From Paenibacillus agricola (lineage in GTDB: Bacteria > Bacillota > Bacilli > Paenibacillales > NBRC-103111), in NCBI RefSeq assembly GCF_011440305.1, contig NZ_JAAOIW010000001.1, positions 434,001 to 498,000 on the forward strand: 64,000 bases of DNA, in the 5' to 3' direction. The stretch's first letter is position 1. Each line of letters starts with the position of its first letter. Below, in pieces: positions 28,979-37,501 of the stretch. A program made the translations under genes and the position numbers. Below the pieces are notes generated by a model. It had not been told where the DNA came from, did not search any database, and saw nothing but the letters and a program-made list of their open reading frames with translations.

Positions 28979-30337
28979 ATGCTGGTTCATAAAGGAACAG
29001 CTCTCTGGCATTATTTCCTAAGTCGCTATGGTCGCCGTTGGGCGAGCCGCCCCGCTTTCGAGCAATGGCAGGAAGCGAGGGTCCAAGAGCACTTAAACCG
29101 TGTACGCCATGCCTCCTTGTTTTACCGCGAGCTATGGGATGGGCTGCCGCTGTCACGCTGGCGCGAATTTCCGATCATCGATAAACAGCTTATGATGGAG
29201 CATTTCGACCAATTGAATACGGCCAGCATTCATAAAGAGGAAGCCTTTGCGCTGGCGATGAAAGCCGAACAAACCCGAGACTTCACACCGGTACTGCATG
29301 GAATCACAGTCGGCTTATCGTCGGGCACCTCCGGCAGCCGTGGTTTATTTCTGGTCAGCCCTCAAGAGCAATATAGTTGGGCGGGTATGGTGCTTGCAAA
29401 GGTGCTGCCGGGCTCTCTTTTTGCAGCTCACCGCATCGCTTTTTTCCTTAGGGCTAACAGCAATTTATATGGCTCTGTCAGCGGAGGGCGTCTGCGGTTC
29501 GAGTTTTTTGACTTGCTCGAACCCATGCAGCAGCATATACAACGATTGAACCAATATCGTCCCCATCTTTGGATCGCCCCCCCTTCGGTACTCCGGCTGT
29601 TGGCGGAAGCATATCGCCAAGGTAGGCTGCTGGTTAAACCTAAGCGCATTGTATCTGTTGCCGAAGTGTTGGATCCGCTCGATAACCAGCACATTGAAGC
29701 TGTTTTTAACCTGCCTGTCCATCAGGTTTACCAATGTACCGAGGGCTTTCTAGCTGCTACCTGCGCGCATGGAACCCTACATTTAAATGAGGACATTGTC
29801 GCTTTTCAAACAGAAGCTATTGGTGGTGAACGAAACGGAAATAGCCAACGCTTTGTACCGATCCTTACGGATTTCACGCGCTTTACCCAGCCGATTATCC
29901 GTTATCGGCTTAATGATATCCTAATAAAACGTCCCACTGCTTGTGCCTGCGGCTCCCTTATGACAGCGATTGAAGCCGTGGAGGGCCGCTGTGATGATTT
30001 ATTTTATTTGCCCCACCAAGCGAGTGCAGAGCTAGTGCCCGTATTCCCGGATCTGCTCACCAGAGCCGTCATGGGAGCTGCGCCTTTTGTGGGTGCCTAT
30101 AAGCTTATTCAAACTGCTCCCAGCCGAATTGAGCTTTCACTGCAGCTTGAAACCGATCCGGAAGCCACTCCTGTACCCGGCTCTATATCTGATGCCGTCC
30201 ATACGTCTATTAGAGAAGCCTTAGAAGCTTTATTCAAGCGTATGCATTGCCTCATACCGGAGATCGCCTTTACTCCCTATGAGCCTGTCCTCAAGTCAAG
30301 GAAATTACGCCGTGTTGAAAGGAGGTTTACGCTCTGA
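28979..30337 (+). CDS. Adenylate-forming enzyme (F390 synthetase/PaaK-related)
   Basis: A 452-residue ANL-superfamily protein. The ATP-binding loop is GLSSGTSGS (residues 112-120), the A5-like segment is YQCTEGFLA near 248, the A7-like motif is YRLNDIL near 318 and the A8-like motif is VEGRCDDLFYL; the last region KSRKLRRVERR may supply the A10 lysine. A CxC pair (TACACGS) lies after the A7 motif. The family activates carboxylates as acyl-adenylates. Its compact size fits F390 synthetase/PaaK relatives rather than the larger OleC. AAGGAG precedes ATG 28979 after a 40-bp gap, the largest in the cassette. Confidence 0.87.
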   Translation: MLVHKGTALWHYFLSRYGRRWASRPAFEQWQEARVQEHLNRVRHASLFYRELWDGLPLSRWREFPIIDKQLMMEHFDQLNTASIHKEEAFALAMKAEQTRDFTPVLHGITVGLSSGTSGSRGLFLVSPQEQYSWAGMVLAKVLPGSLFAAHRIAFFLRANSNLYGSVSGGRLRFEFFDLLEPMQQHIQRLNQYRPHLWIAPPSVLRLLAEAYRQGRLLVKPKRIVSVAEVLDPLDNQHIEAVFNLPVHQVYQCTEGFLAATCAHGTLHLNEDIVAFQTEAIGGERNGNSQRFVPILTDFTRFTQPIIRYRLNDILIKRPTACACGSLMTAIEAVEGRCDDLFYLPHQASAELVPVFPDLLTRAVMGAAPFVGAYKLIQTAPSRIELSLQLETDPEATPVPGSISDAVHTSIREALEALFKRMHCLIPEIAFTPYEPVLKSRKLRRVERRFTL

Positions 30338-31494
30338 ATTGCAGCATCGATTTATATAATCGTGACAATATTCACCAGCTGACATGGCCAGATACAGAGG
30401 CCGGCAGTTATGCCAAACGGTATTTGCTTCCATTCATCAAGGGATCGCCCACCACTTATATAGGCAATGTAGCCACGGAGCTCTATGTGCTCCTGATTGA
30501 TGGACAAGTTATCCCCCTTACCGTTAACTATAAGGAATATGATAATTCCTATGTATGTTCGCCGTTCACGCATTATGTAACTTATGCCAAGCAGGAGCTT
30601 GTTTTGCTGCAAAATCGCAGCCTTGAAAAAGCGCTCGCCCTATTATTAAACGGGGTTGGAGTTGGCTTAAAGCTTGGGAGTTTAAATAAGGCCGTCCATA
30701 TTAATAATTGGCTGTTATCCACCAATTTGTGTGTGGAGCTTGCGCCCGATCAGATCGAAGCTATTCTGTATTATTTACGCCTAAGATTTCCTGATCACGC
30801 TTTGGCATGGCGTTCCCTTAATCGCGATACCGCTAAATCGCAAACTGACAGCCTAGCCGCTCTTGGCTGCCGTCTAGTCCCTAGCCGGCAAATTTATATG
30901 CTGCCCACTACCCAACAAGATGGCCTGCCTTCCAAAGCCCGTTGGCTTGTGAAACGGGATTATGGGCTGCTAGAAAAAAACGGCTATTCGGTCGTTTCGC
31001 CTGACGAGCTGGCACGTTCCGATACACCACGGTTGGTCAAGCTGTATAATGCGTTATACTTGGATAAATATTCACGCTGCAATCCATGGTTTAACGAAAG
31101 CTTTATGGAATTGGCCCTGCGCGAGCGGCTGCTGGAAATCTATGCCCTGCGCCATAATGAAACCGGACGCATTGATGCAGTGCTTGGCTATTATTCCCGT
31201 GATGGCGTTATGACTACGCCAATCTTTGGTTATAATACCGAGCTGCCCCAAAGCCTCGGGCTCTATAGGATGCTCTCAGCCGTTCTTATACGGCTGGCCT
31301 TACACAATGGCCATTTGCTTCACGAAAGCTCAGGAGCAGCCCAATTTAAGCGTAACAGAGGGGCTACATCCGCTATCGAGTATACAGCCGTATATGATAG
31401 ACATTTACCCGCATACCGTCGATGGGGCTGGTCGCTACTAGAGACCGTACTCAATCGGATCGGCGTGCCCCTGATGAAAAAACACAAATTTTAA
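30334..31494 (+). CDS. GNAT/FemAB-like acyltransferase-fold protein, CTG start
   Basis: I do not recognise a named family. The 386-residue product has a C-terminal half resembling GNAT/FemAB acyltransferases (YALRHNETGRIDAVLGYYSRDG, then SLGLYRMLSAVLIRLAL, HESSGAAQFKRNRG). The N-terminal half is unlike anything I can name. The only start with a ribosome site is CTG 30334: AAAGGAGGT ends 7 nt upstream, the frame is closed by a TGA at 30316, and no ATG, GTG or TTG occurs before TTG 30424, which has no ribosome site. The CTG overlaps the previous stop (CTGA). It may transfer an acyl or aminoacyl group to the cassette product. Confidence 0.75.
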   Translation: MNCSIDLYNRDNIHQLTWPDTEAGSYAKRYLLPFIKGSPTTYIGNVATELYVLLIDGQVIPLTVNYKEYDNSYVCSPFTHYVTYAKQELVLLQNRSLEKALALLLNGVGVGLKLGSLNKAVHINNWLLSTNLCVELAPDQIEAILYYLRLRFPDHALAWRSLNRDTAKSQTDSLAALGCRLVPSRQIYMLPTTQQDGLPSKARWLVKRDYGLLEKNGYSVVSPDELARSDTPRLVKLYNALYLDKYSRCNPWFNESFMELALRERLLEIYALRHNETGRIDAVLGYYSRDGVMTTPIFGYNTELPQSLGLYRMLSAVLIRLALHNGHLLHESSGAAQFKRNRGATSAIEYTAVYDRHLPAYRRWGWSLLETVLNRIGVPLMKKHKF

Positions 31495-31507
31495 GGAGGA
31501 GTCCCTG

Positions 31508-32404
31508 ATGAACAACAGCTACAGCTCAACATCCCAGTCCCTTCCTTCATTGCCCTCTGCGTTGCCAACCGCTCTTGTCACTGGATCATCCAGTGGCTTC
31601 GGCCAGCTAATCGCTCTCACCTTGGCGCAAAAGGGTTACCAGGTTATTGCTACCATGAGGGATTTAAATAAACAGGCACCGCTTATAAATGAAGCCAAAA
31701 AAGCTGGTATCGATATGCGTATTGAAAGTGTAGAACTGGATGTAACCAACCATAAGGCAATCTTAGATGTAACCAAGGCGCTTATCGACAAATACGGGAG
31801 AATAGATGTGTTGGTCAATAATGCAGGTTATGCAGTTGGGGGCTTTGTTGAGGATGTGCCTTTAGCGGATTGGCAGAGGCAAATGGAAACCAATTTTATG
31901 GGGGTGGTCGCCGTTACAAAAGCCGTTCTCCCCTACATGCGCGAGCAGGGGACTGGTTATATCATCAATATTAGCAGCATTAGTGGCCGTGTGGGTTTTC
32001 CCGGCTATGCCCCTTATGTGGCATCCAAGTTTGCTGTAGAAGGTTTCAGTGAAGCGCTTCGCCTAGAACTAAAACCCTTCGGTGTGCAAGTTGTCCTCGT
32101 TGAGCCCGGAGCCTACCCCACCAATATATGGAAAAAAGGATTTGATACCATCCATACTTCGCAACACTCCCCTTACCAGGATAAGCTGCAGGCGATCCTT
32201 AGCTATTCTCGGAAAACTGCTAGCCAAGGTGCTGATCCCCAAGAGGTTGCTGACGCTGTTGCCCGTATTTGCGCGATTAGGTATCCTAAGCTTCGCTATG
32301 CGATGGGCAATGGCGTTTCTTTGCTTTTATGGGCCAAGATGCTGCTGCCCTATAGCTTTCTTGAACGGACGATGATCAAGATGCTCGGAACAACAAAAAA
32401 ATGA
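31508..32404 (+). CDS. Short-chain dehydrogenase/reductase
   Basis: A 298-residue classical SDR. The cofactor motif is TGSSSGFG near residue 24, NNAGYAVGG follows, Ser is in NISSISGRVG, and the catalytic YVASKFA motif is near residue 177. It resembles oxidoreductases acting on hydroxyacyl or retinol-like alcohols. TAAGGAGGAG lies directly after the previous stop, 7 nt or so before ATG 31508. The stop codon TGA (32402-32404) lies inside the terminator of the convergent ftsZ. Last gene of the cassette; it could reduce a ketone or aldehyde formed by the preceding enzymes. Confidence 0.9.
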   Translation: MNNSYSSTSQSLPSLPSALPTALVTGSSSGFGQLIALTLAQKGYQVIATMRDLNKQAPLINEAKKAGIDMRIESVELDVTNHKAILDVTKALIDKYGRIDVLVNNAGYAVGGFVEDVPLADWQRQMETNFMGVVAVTKAVLPYMREQGTGYIINISSISGRVGFPGYAPYVASKFAVEGFSEALRLELKPFGVQVVLVEPGAYPTNIWKKGFDTIHTSQHSPYQDKLQAILSYSRKTASQGADPQEVADAVARICAIRYPKLRYAMGNGVSLLLWAKMLLPYSFLERTMIKMLGTTKK

Positions 32405-32423
32405 CTTCGATGAATCCGAAGCC
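32395..32423 (-). terminator. Terminator of the dcw operon after ftsZ
   Basis: On the minus strand GGCTTCG and CGAAGTC form a stem with a 7-nt loop, followed by a run of seven T after one A. It overlaps the last codons and the stop of the convergent SDR gene. On the plus strand no T-run follows, so it acts best for ftsZ. Confidence 0.8.
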
Positions 32424-32441
32424 ATTCTGCAGTGCCCATCT

Positions 32442-33575
32442 TTATTTGTCGTTATTGTTTTTGCCACGATTACGGAGGAACGTCGGAATATCTAGCTGAT
32501 CGCTCGTAGGCTGTTGTTGGGTACTAAATGGACGCAAATTATTTACACGGTTATCCGTGGGTTCCGCTGCAGCATGTGCAGACAGGTTCGAAGGCTTGCG
32601 AACAGGCGGTTGTGGTGCTGCCTTATGTTCAAAGCCTGTAGCAATAACAGTAACCATAATTTCGTCTTTAAGCTTTTCGTCAATTACAGCACCAAATATC
32701 ATATTTACTTCCAAATCAGAAGCAGATGCTACGATATCAGCAGCTTCGTTAACTTCATATAAGGAAAGATTAGCGCCGCCTGTAATATTCATTAACACAC
32801 CACGTGCACCTTCAATAGATGTTTCAAGCAATGGGCTTTGAATGGCTTTTTTGGCAGCTTCAGCTGCACGATTCTCACCTGTTGCAATGCCGATTCCCAT
32901 TAACGCGGAGCCGCGCTCCGTCATAATGGTTTTCACATCTGCAAAATCCAAATTGATCAGACCGGGTACGGCAATCAAGTCTGAAATCCCTTGCACACCT
33001 TGACGAAGCACATTGTCGGCTTCGCGGAAAGCTTCAAGCATAGGCGTCTTCTTGTCCACAATTTCCAGCAAGCGGTCATTGGGTATAACAATCAGTGTGT
33101 CGACCTTTTCTTTCAGTGCCGCTATTCCTGCTTCTGCTTGTGCTGCACGCTTTCTACCTTCAAATGTAAACGGTCGCGTGACAACACCTACTGTCAATGC
33201 GCCACATTCCTTGGCGATTTCAGCGATAACTGGAGCAGCCCCTGTGCCCGTTCCTCCGCCCATTCCTGCCGTTACGAAGACCATATCTGCGCCTTTAAGT
33301 GTGTTAAAGATATGTTCCTTGGATTCCTCAGCGGCTTTTTTGCCCACTTCCGGGTTTGCCCCTGCCCCCAAACCACGAGTCAGCTTATCGCCAATTTGCA
33401 GCTTGTGATCGGATTTGGACATATGGAGTGCTTGAGCATCGGTATTAACCGTTATGAACTCTACACCTTTAAGTCCGTTTTCAATCATTCGGTTGACGGC
33501 ATTACTTCCCCCGCCGCCTACACCAATGACTTTTATTTTTGCAAGCTGGTCCATGTCCATATCAAATTCAAACAT
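32442..33575 (-). CDS. ftsZ: FtsZ, tubulin-like division GTPase
   Basis: A 377-residue protein that polymerises into the Z-ring. The nucleotide-binding [11 protein letters not shown] region, the tubulin signature [11 protein letters not shown] and the NxDxxD T7 loop [11 protein letters not shown] are present. A Gln/Pro-rich linker leads to the C-terminal conserved peptide [11 protein letters not shown], the docking site for FtsA and SepF. ATG 33575 (MFEFDMDMD) matches family N-termini and is 12 nt from GGAGG; upstream ATGs at 33584 and 33596 are too close to, or ahead of, that site. It ends the dcw operon, 48 bp after ftsA. Confidence 0.98.
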   Translation of the reverse strand: MFEFDMDMDQLAKIKVIGVGGGGSNAVNRMIENGLKGVEFITVNTDAQALHMSKSDHKLQIGDKLTRGLGAGANPEVGKKAAEESKEHIFNTLKGADMVFVTAGMGGGTGTGAAPVIAEIAKECGALTVGVVTRPFTFEGRKRAAQAEAGIAALKEKVDTLIVIPNDRLLEIVDKKTPMLEAFREADNVLRQGVQGISDLIAVPGLINLDFADVKTIMTERGSALMGIGIATGENRAAEAAKKAIQSPLLETSIEGARGVLMNITGGANLSLYEVNEAADIVASASDLEVNMIFGAVIDEKLKDEIMVTVIATGFEHKAAPQPPVRKPSNLSAHAAAEPTDNRVNNLRPFSTQQQPTSDQLDIPTFLRNRGKNNNDK

Positions 33576-33623
33576 AGCTGTCATTATCCTCCTCATTAAA
33601 GCTTAACTAACTCAGTCATCCAT

Positions 33624-34880
33624 CTAAATAAACTCGCTAAGCCAATTTTTGAAACGCTCCATAATCGAAGGCTTATTTTCGTTGTTGCTTGTAGATGCTG
33701 CATTTTTATTGGATGTTGATTTCTTAACTGAGCTTGGTGCTTGTTTCGATATTCTTAAATATTTGCAGGCATATTGAATAATGCCTACACCACTTGTATA
33801 AGATGGATCGCGAACGCCGATAAAGTCAGGTACGGCAATGCGTACGGATGTAGCCAGCTCTGCCTGGGCAACAGCCAACACCCCCGGCATAGAAACGGTT
33901 CCTCCCGTAAGTACATAACCCCCCGGTAACTCCTTATAACCAAGACGTTGCACTTCTAAACCAATTAAATGAAAAATTTCTTGGACTCTGGGTTCTACAA
34001 TATTGGCCAAATCAATTTGGGAAAATTCCTTGTCCACATTGCTTCCAATCCGATTCACTTTAAATACTTGATCCGCAGCAGCGTCATCAATAACCGCGCA
34101 ACCAAACTTCAGCTTGATTTTCTCAGCGATATCCGTCTGGGTACGAAGCCCAATCGAAATATCGTTGGTTACATATTCACCGCCGACTGGTATTGTCGAT
34201 GTAGCTACCAAATTGTTTTGTTCAAAGATGGCGATTGTCGTCTGTCCAGCACCTATATCAACTAACACGGTGCCAACCGATTTCTCATCCTTGGATAAAG
34301 ATAAATGTCCTGCAGCCAAAGACATTAAAATAAGTCCTGAAACCTTTACTCCCGCTTTCTCAACTACACGAAGTAAATTATGTATCGCTGTTTTGGAGCC
34401 GGTTATAATGGTTGCTTGCACTTCTAGACGTACACCAATCATGCTTCGTGGATCATGGATTTCATCCAGTCCATCAACCAAATATTGGTTTGGAACCACA
34501 CCGATGATTTCTCGTTCTGGGGCTAAAGGAATAACTTTCGCTGCTTGTATAACGCGATCGATATCTTCATCACCGATTTCACGATCTTCATTGGATACGG
34601 CTACTACACCGTGGCTGGTTTGTAATGATATATGGCTCCCAGATATTCCTACGTAAACCTCTGTTATTTGAATACCAACCATCCGCTCTGCATGATCAAT
34701 CGCGTTGCGAATTGATTGAACGGTTTGGTCAATATCGACAATGGCTCCTTTGCGAATACCTTCCGAGTCGGCCGATCCAACTCCTATTATATTAATGGCT
34801 CCGTTTACGACTTCCCCAATAATAGCACGAACTTTGGATGTACCGATGTCCAAACTAACAATGATGTCATTGCTGCTCAA
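33624..34880 (-). CDS. ftsA: FtsA, actin-like FtsZ membrane anchor
   Basis: A 418-residue actin-fold protein. Phosphate motifs are VSLDIGTSKVRAII near residue 8 and VLVDIGAGQTTIAIF near residue 200, with a GYVLTGGTVSMPG adenosine motif. A Ser/Asn-rich linker precedes the C-terminal amphipathic membrane helix (IMERFKNWLSEFI). The start is TTG 34880, with GGAGGT 9 nt upstream; no ATG is better placed. It tethers FtsZ to the membrane together with SepF. Confidence 0.97.
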   Translation of the reverse strand: MSSNDIIVSLDIGTSKVRAIIGEVVNGAINIIGVGSADSEGIRKGAIVDIDQTVQSIRNAIDHAERMVGIQITEVYVGISGSHISLQTSHGVVAVSNEDREIGDEDIDRVIQAAKVIPLAPEREIIGVVPNQYLVDGLDEIHDPRSMIGVRLEVQATIITGSKTAIHNLLRVVEKAGVKVSGLILMSLAAGHLSLSKDEKSVGTVLVDIGAGQTTIAIFEQNNLVATSTIPVGGEYVTNDISIGLRTQTDIAEKIKLKFGCAVIDDAAADQVFKVNRIGSNVDKEFSQIDLANIVEPRVQEIFHLIGLEVQRLGYKELPGGYVLTGGTVSMPGVLAVAQAELATSVRIAVPDFIGVRDPSYTSGVGIIQYACKYLRISKQAPSSVKKSTSNKNAASTSNNENKPSIMERFKNWLSEFI

Positions 34881-34909
34881 CCCCTTGGCACCTCCTGTGG
34901 CTTGAAATT

Positions 34910-34957
34910 GATTTGAGCTTGATTTGAGCTTGATTTAATTTTAAGTTTAAGTTTAAG
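34910..34957. repeat. Short tandem repeats in the ftsA leader
   Basis: An 11-bp unit GATTTGAGCTT occurs twice in tandem (34910-34931) followed by a partial third copy; a 6-bp TTTAAG unit is then repeated three times. They lie in the 265-bp divIB-ftsA gap just upstream of the ftsA ribosome site. No gene or clear promoter was seen in this gap. Confidence 0.8.
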
Positions 34958-35145
34958 TTTGATCGAAACAGAAATCTTCTGTACTTATTCAACACACTTG
35001 GTAGTTTCCCTCTTTTTCCAAAAAATAATTTCTTTACAAAGAGTTGAAATTCCCATAATGTCCATTCTATCATTAATCGATACGAATGAGTAGAGTGATA
35101 AAATGAAAATCTCTTAATTATGCCCTTTGGCCCTACTTTTTTCGA

Positions 35146-36030
35146 TTAAGGACGCTTTTGCTGATCCTTACTCGCCTCTTTTTTGGGAACATTTGGAACA
35201 GGTGTTACAGTCTGCTGTTTTTTGTCTGTTTTAACAGGTTCCTTGCCAGTAGCCGACTTTGAATCGCCTTTTGGTAGATCATTATCAAAAGGTGTATGGA
35301 TATCGGCTTCTAATAGCTTAAGCACGCCTGTTGAAATTTTGTTTTCCTTTAGATTGCTAATGTAAGCATTTAAATATTTGAGCTTTTCCGGCAAATAACC
35401 AATCGCTGTAATAACCTCAAATTGGGATTTGGTATACATTTTAATCCGGTCAGGATAAGCTTCTGTAGGATCAGGCTTAATTTCAGATATATCCGTCAAG
35501 TAGGAAGGCAGAATATTGGCTAATACTTGGCAAAGCTTGATTTTCAACGGATCGTCGTTGGCCCAGCCTGAAAGTATGGGCTTGTCCAATATCAAACTCA
35601 CTTGGTTAGCAATACTTATAATACTGCCATCAGCCAATACAGCCTCCGGTTGGTTGTTAGCATCAAATTGGTAGGCAACCTTGTTATATTCTTTAACCTG
35701 GACATGGATCACACCAGGAAAATGCTTAGTCACTTTAACAGATTCCACCATTTTCAAAGCTTTAACCTGTTGCTCTATGGTGGTTGAGGATACCGAAAAA
35801 AAATGGTCGCCATTTTTAACTGAAATAGCTTGTCCAACCGTATCCGGCAATATGAGCTCCTGGCCTTCAATTTCGATTTTCGTAATTTTACTTAAGGAAG
35901 ATTGAAAAAACAAGACACATAATAATGTGAAGAAAAATAACACTAAAAAAATCAATAGCTTTTTGCTGCCTCGACCTTTTGCCTTGGGCTTCGGTTTCTG
36001 GATAGCTGGCAATCTTTTTTCTGCTTGCAA
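35146..36030 (-). CDS. divIB: DivIB/FtsQ, divisome membrane protein
   Basis: A 294-residue bitopic protein: a basic cytoplasmic tail, a membrane helix (LLIFLVLFFFTLLCVLFF, residues about 25-43), an extracellular POTRA domain (ITKIEIEGQELILPDTVGQAI) and beta domain, then a Lys/Thr/Pro-rich disordered tail. It stabilises the FtsL-DivIC part of the divisome. The start is TTG 36030 with TAGGAGGGG upstream. In the conserved place between murA and ftsA. Confidence 0.92.
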   Translation of the reverse strand: MQAEKRLPAIQKPKPKAKGRGSKKLLIFLVLFFFTLLCVLFFQSSLSKITKIEIEGQELILPDTVGQAISVKNGDHFFSVSSTTIEQQVKALKMVESVKVTKHFPGVIHVQVKEYNKVAYQFDANNQPEAVLADGSIISIANQVSLILDKPILSGWANDDPLKIKLCQVLANILPSYLTDISEIKPDPTEAYPDRIKMYTKSQFEVITAIGYLPEKLKYLNAYISNLKENKISTGVLKLLEADIHTPFDNDLPKGDSKSATGKEPVKTDKKQQTVTPVPNVPKKEASKDQQKRP

Positions 36031-36042
36031 GGGGTCCCCTCC

Positions 36043-36122
36043 TAAGAGCTTACCGCAGTAAAGCTAACTTCGTAAGCATCTGCTGAGATTTACGAAGCAA
36101 AAACTTTCTTCGTAAGCATCTG
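36043..36122. repeat. Dispersed repeat with CTTCGTAAGCATCTG copies
   Basis: CTTCGTAAGCATCTG occurs at 36068-36082 and again at 36108-36122, with the inverse TACGAAG between them (36091-36097), so hairpins can form. The start of this block (TAAGAGcTTaCCGCAGTAAA) resembles the murD-spoVE gap near 40859, suggesting a dispersed intergenic repeat. It lies between murA and divIB. Confidence 0.6.
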
Positions 36123-36214
36123 ATAGGCACTATGTAAACCGCCGAATCTCTCCTCTTTCGTGCAAAGAAAAGGGATAATTCAGCGGCAGTGGTCATAATA
36201 ATCATAGAAAGTGC

Positions 36215-37486
36215 TCACTCAGTTGGAACAGGAGAAGTGCGATGAATATTAGCGCCTAAACTGCTTAACATCTGTTCAATCCGATCATAACCCCGGTCAA
36301 TATGGTGAATTTGTTCAATGACTGTTGTACCATGGGCAGCTAGCCCGGCGATAACTAAGGCAGCACCTGCACGTAGATCAGTTGCCTCTACAGTTGCCCC
36401 ATACAACCTAGGTACCCCACGGATAAACGCCGAGTTCCAATCCACACGTATGTCAGCACCCATACGAGCCAACTCATCGACATGTTTAAATCTGCCTTCA
36501 AAAACGGTTTCTTTCACGATGCTCAGCCCATCTGCCAATGAAAGCAGCACCATAATCTGTGATTGCAAATCAGTAGGGAACGCAGGATAAGGTGAAGTAA
36601 TAATTCGCTCAATAGCTTTGGGTCTACCTAAGCAGCTTATATTCATTATATCACCGTTAATTGCGATTTGAACACCTGCGCGCTTTAACACATGGATAGC
36701 CGATGTCAAGTGGGCAGCGCATACGTTCTCTAATGTAATATTGCCTCTTGTTACGGCCGCAGCTACCATCATCGTGCCAGCTACGATGCGATCGGGAATA
36801 ATCCGATACGTGCATGGCGTTAATTTCGATACACCTTCAATCGTAATTGTATCCGTCCCTGCACCAATAATATGCGCTCCCATGGCATTGAGAAAATTTT
36901 GTAAATCCTGAATTTCCGGCTCTCTAGCGGCATTAGAAATGGTTGTACGCCCCTTGGCCATAGCAGCAGCCATCATAATATTTTCGGTGGCGCCAACACT
37001 CGGGAAATCAAGCGAGATTTCAGCTCCCCTTAGCTGCTCTGCTGTGCAAACAATCATATTACCACGTGTTTCTTCAATAGTTGCCCCAAGAGCAGCAAGC
37101 CCTCGCAAATGCAAATCTATTTTTCTTTCTCCTATGGCACATCCGCCCGGCTGGTATACCTGCACCCGGCCAAAGCGCGCCAACAATGGACCCATTAAAA
37201 AAATCGAGGACCTCATTTGGCTCATCAGGCTCTCTGGAATATGCGAGGAATGTGCAGTGGATGTATGAACCGTTACTAAATCACCTTGATGCTCCGTGCG
37301 ACAGCCCAATGCGCGAAGAATTGCCAGCATCACTTGAATGTCTGACAAGTCGGGCACGTTCTGGATGCGAAACGTTCCTTCTGCCATCATTCCTGCCGCT
37401 AATATCGGCAGCGCCGCATTTTTCGCACCATGAATTCGGATGGCTCCCGATAGAGGTCTCCCACCTTCGATAACCAACTTTTCCAA
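36215..37486 (-). CDS. murA: UDP-GlcNAc 1-carboxyvinyltransferase
   Basis: A 423-residue enolpyruvyl transferase that starts muramic acid synthesis from UDP-GlcNAc and PEP. KNAALP near residue 22 holds the conserved Lys-Asn, and the PEP-binding Cys is in PGGCAIGERKIDLH near residue 117. The start is TTG 37486, with GGAGGT 6 nt upstream. It lies between murB and divIB, so both steps to UDP-MurNAc are encoded side by side. A cysteine at this position predicts fosfomycin sensitivity of the enzyme. Confidence 0.97.
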   Translation of the reverse strand: MEKLVIEGGRPLSGAIRIHGAKNAALPILAAGMMAEGTFRIQNVPDLSDIQVMLAILRALGCRTEHQGDLVTVHTSTAHSSHIPESLMSQMRSSIFLMGPLLARFGRVQVYQPGGCAIGERKIDLHLRGLAALGATIEETRGNMIVCTAEQLRGAEISLDFPSVGATENIMMAAAMAKGRTTISNAAREPEIQDLQNFLNAMGAHIIGAGTDTITIEGVSKLTPCTYRIIPDRIVAGTMMVAAAVTRGNITLENVCAAHLTSAIHVLKRAGVQIAINGDIMNISCLGRPKAIERIITSPYPAFPTDLQSQIMVLLSLADGLSIVKETVFEGRFKHVDELARMGADIRVDWNSAFIRGVPRLYGATVEATDLRAGAALVIAGLAAHGTTVIEQIHHIDRGYDRIEQMLSSLGANIHRTSPVPTE

Positions 37487-37501
37487 ACTCCCACCTCCGA
37501 T

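Noticed and set aside
24743-32404. Cassette considered as a polyketide or nonribosomal peptide cluster
   Set aside because: No carrier protein, multidomain synthase, thioesterase or phosphopantetheinyl transferase is present; the enzymes are stand-alone.
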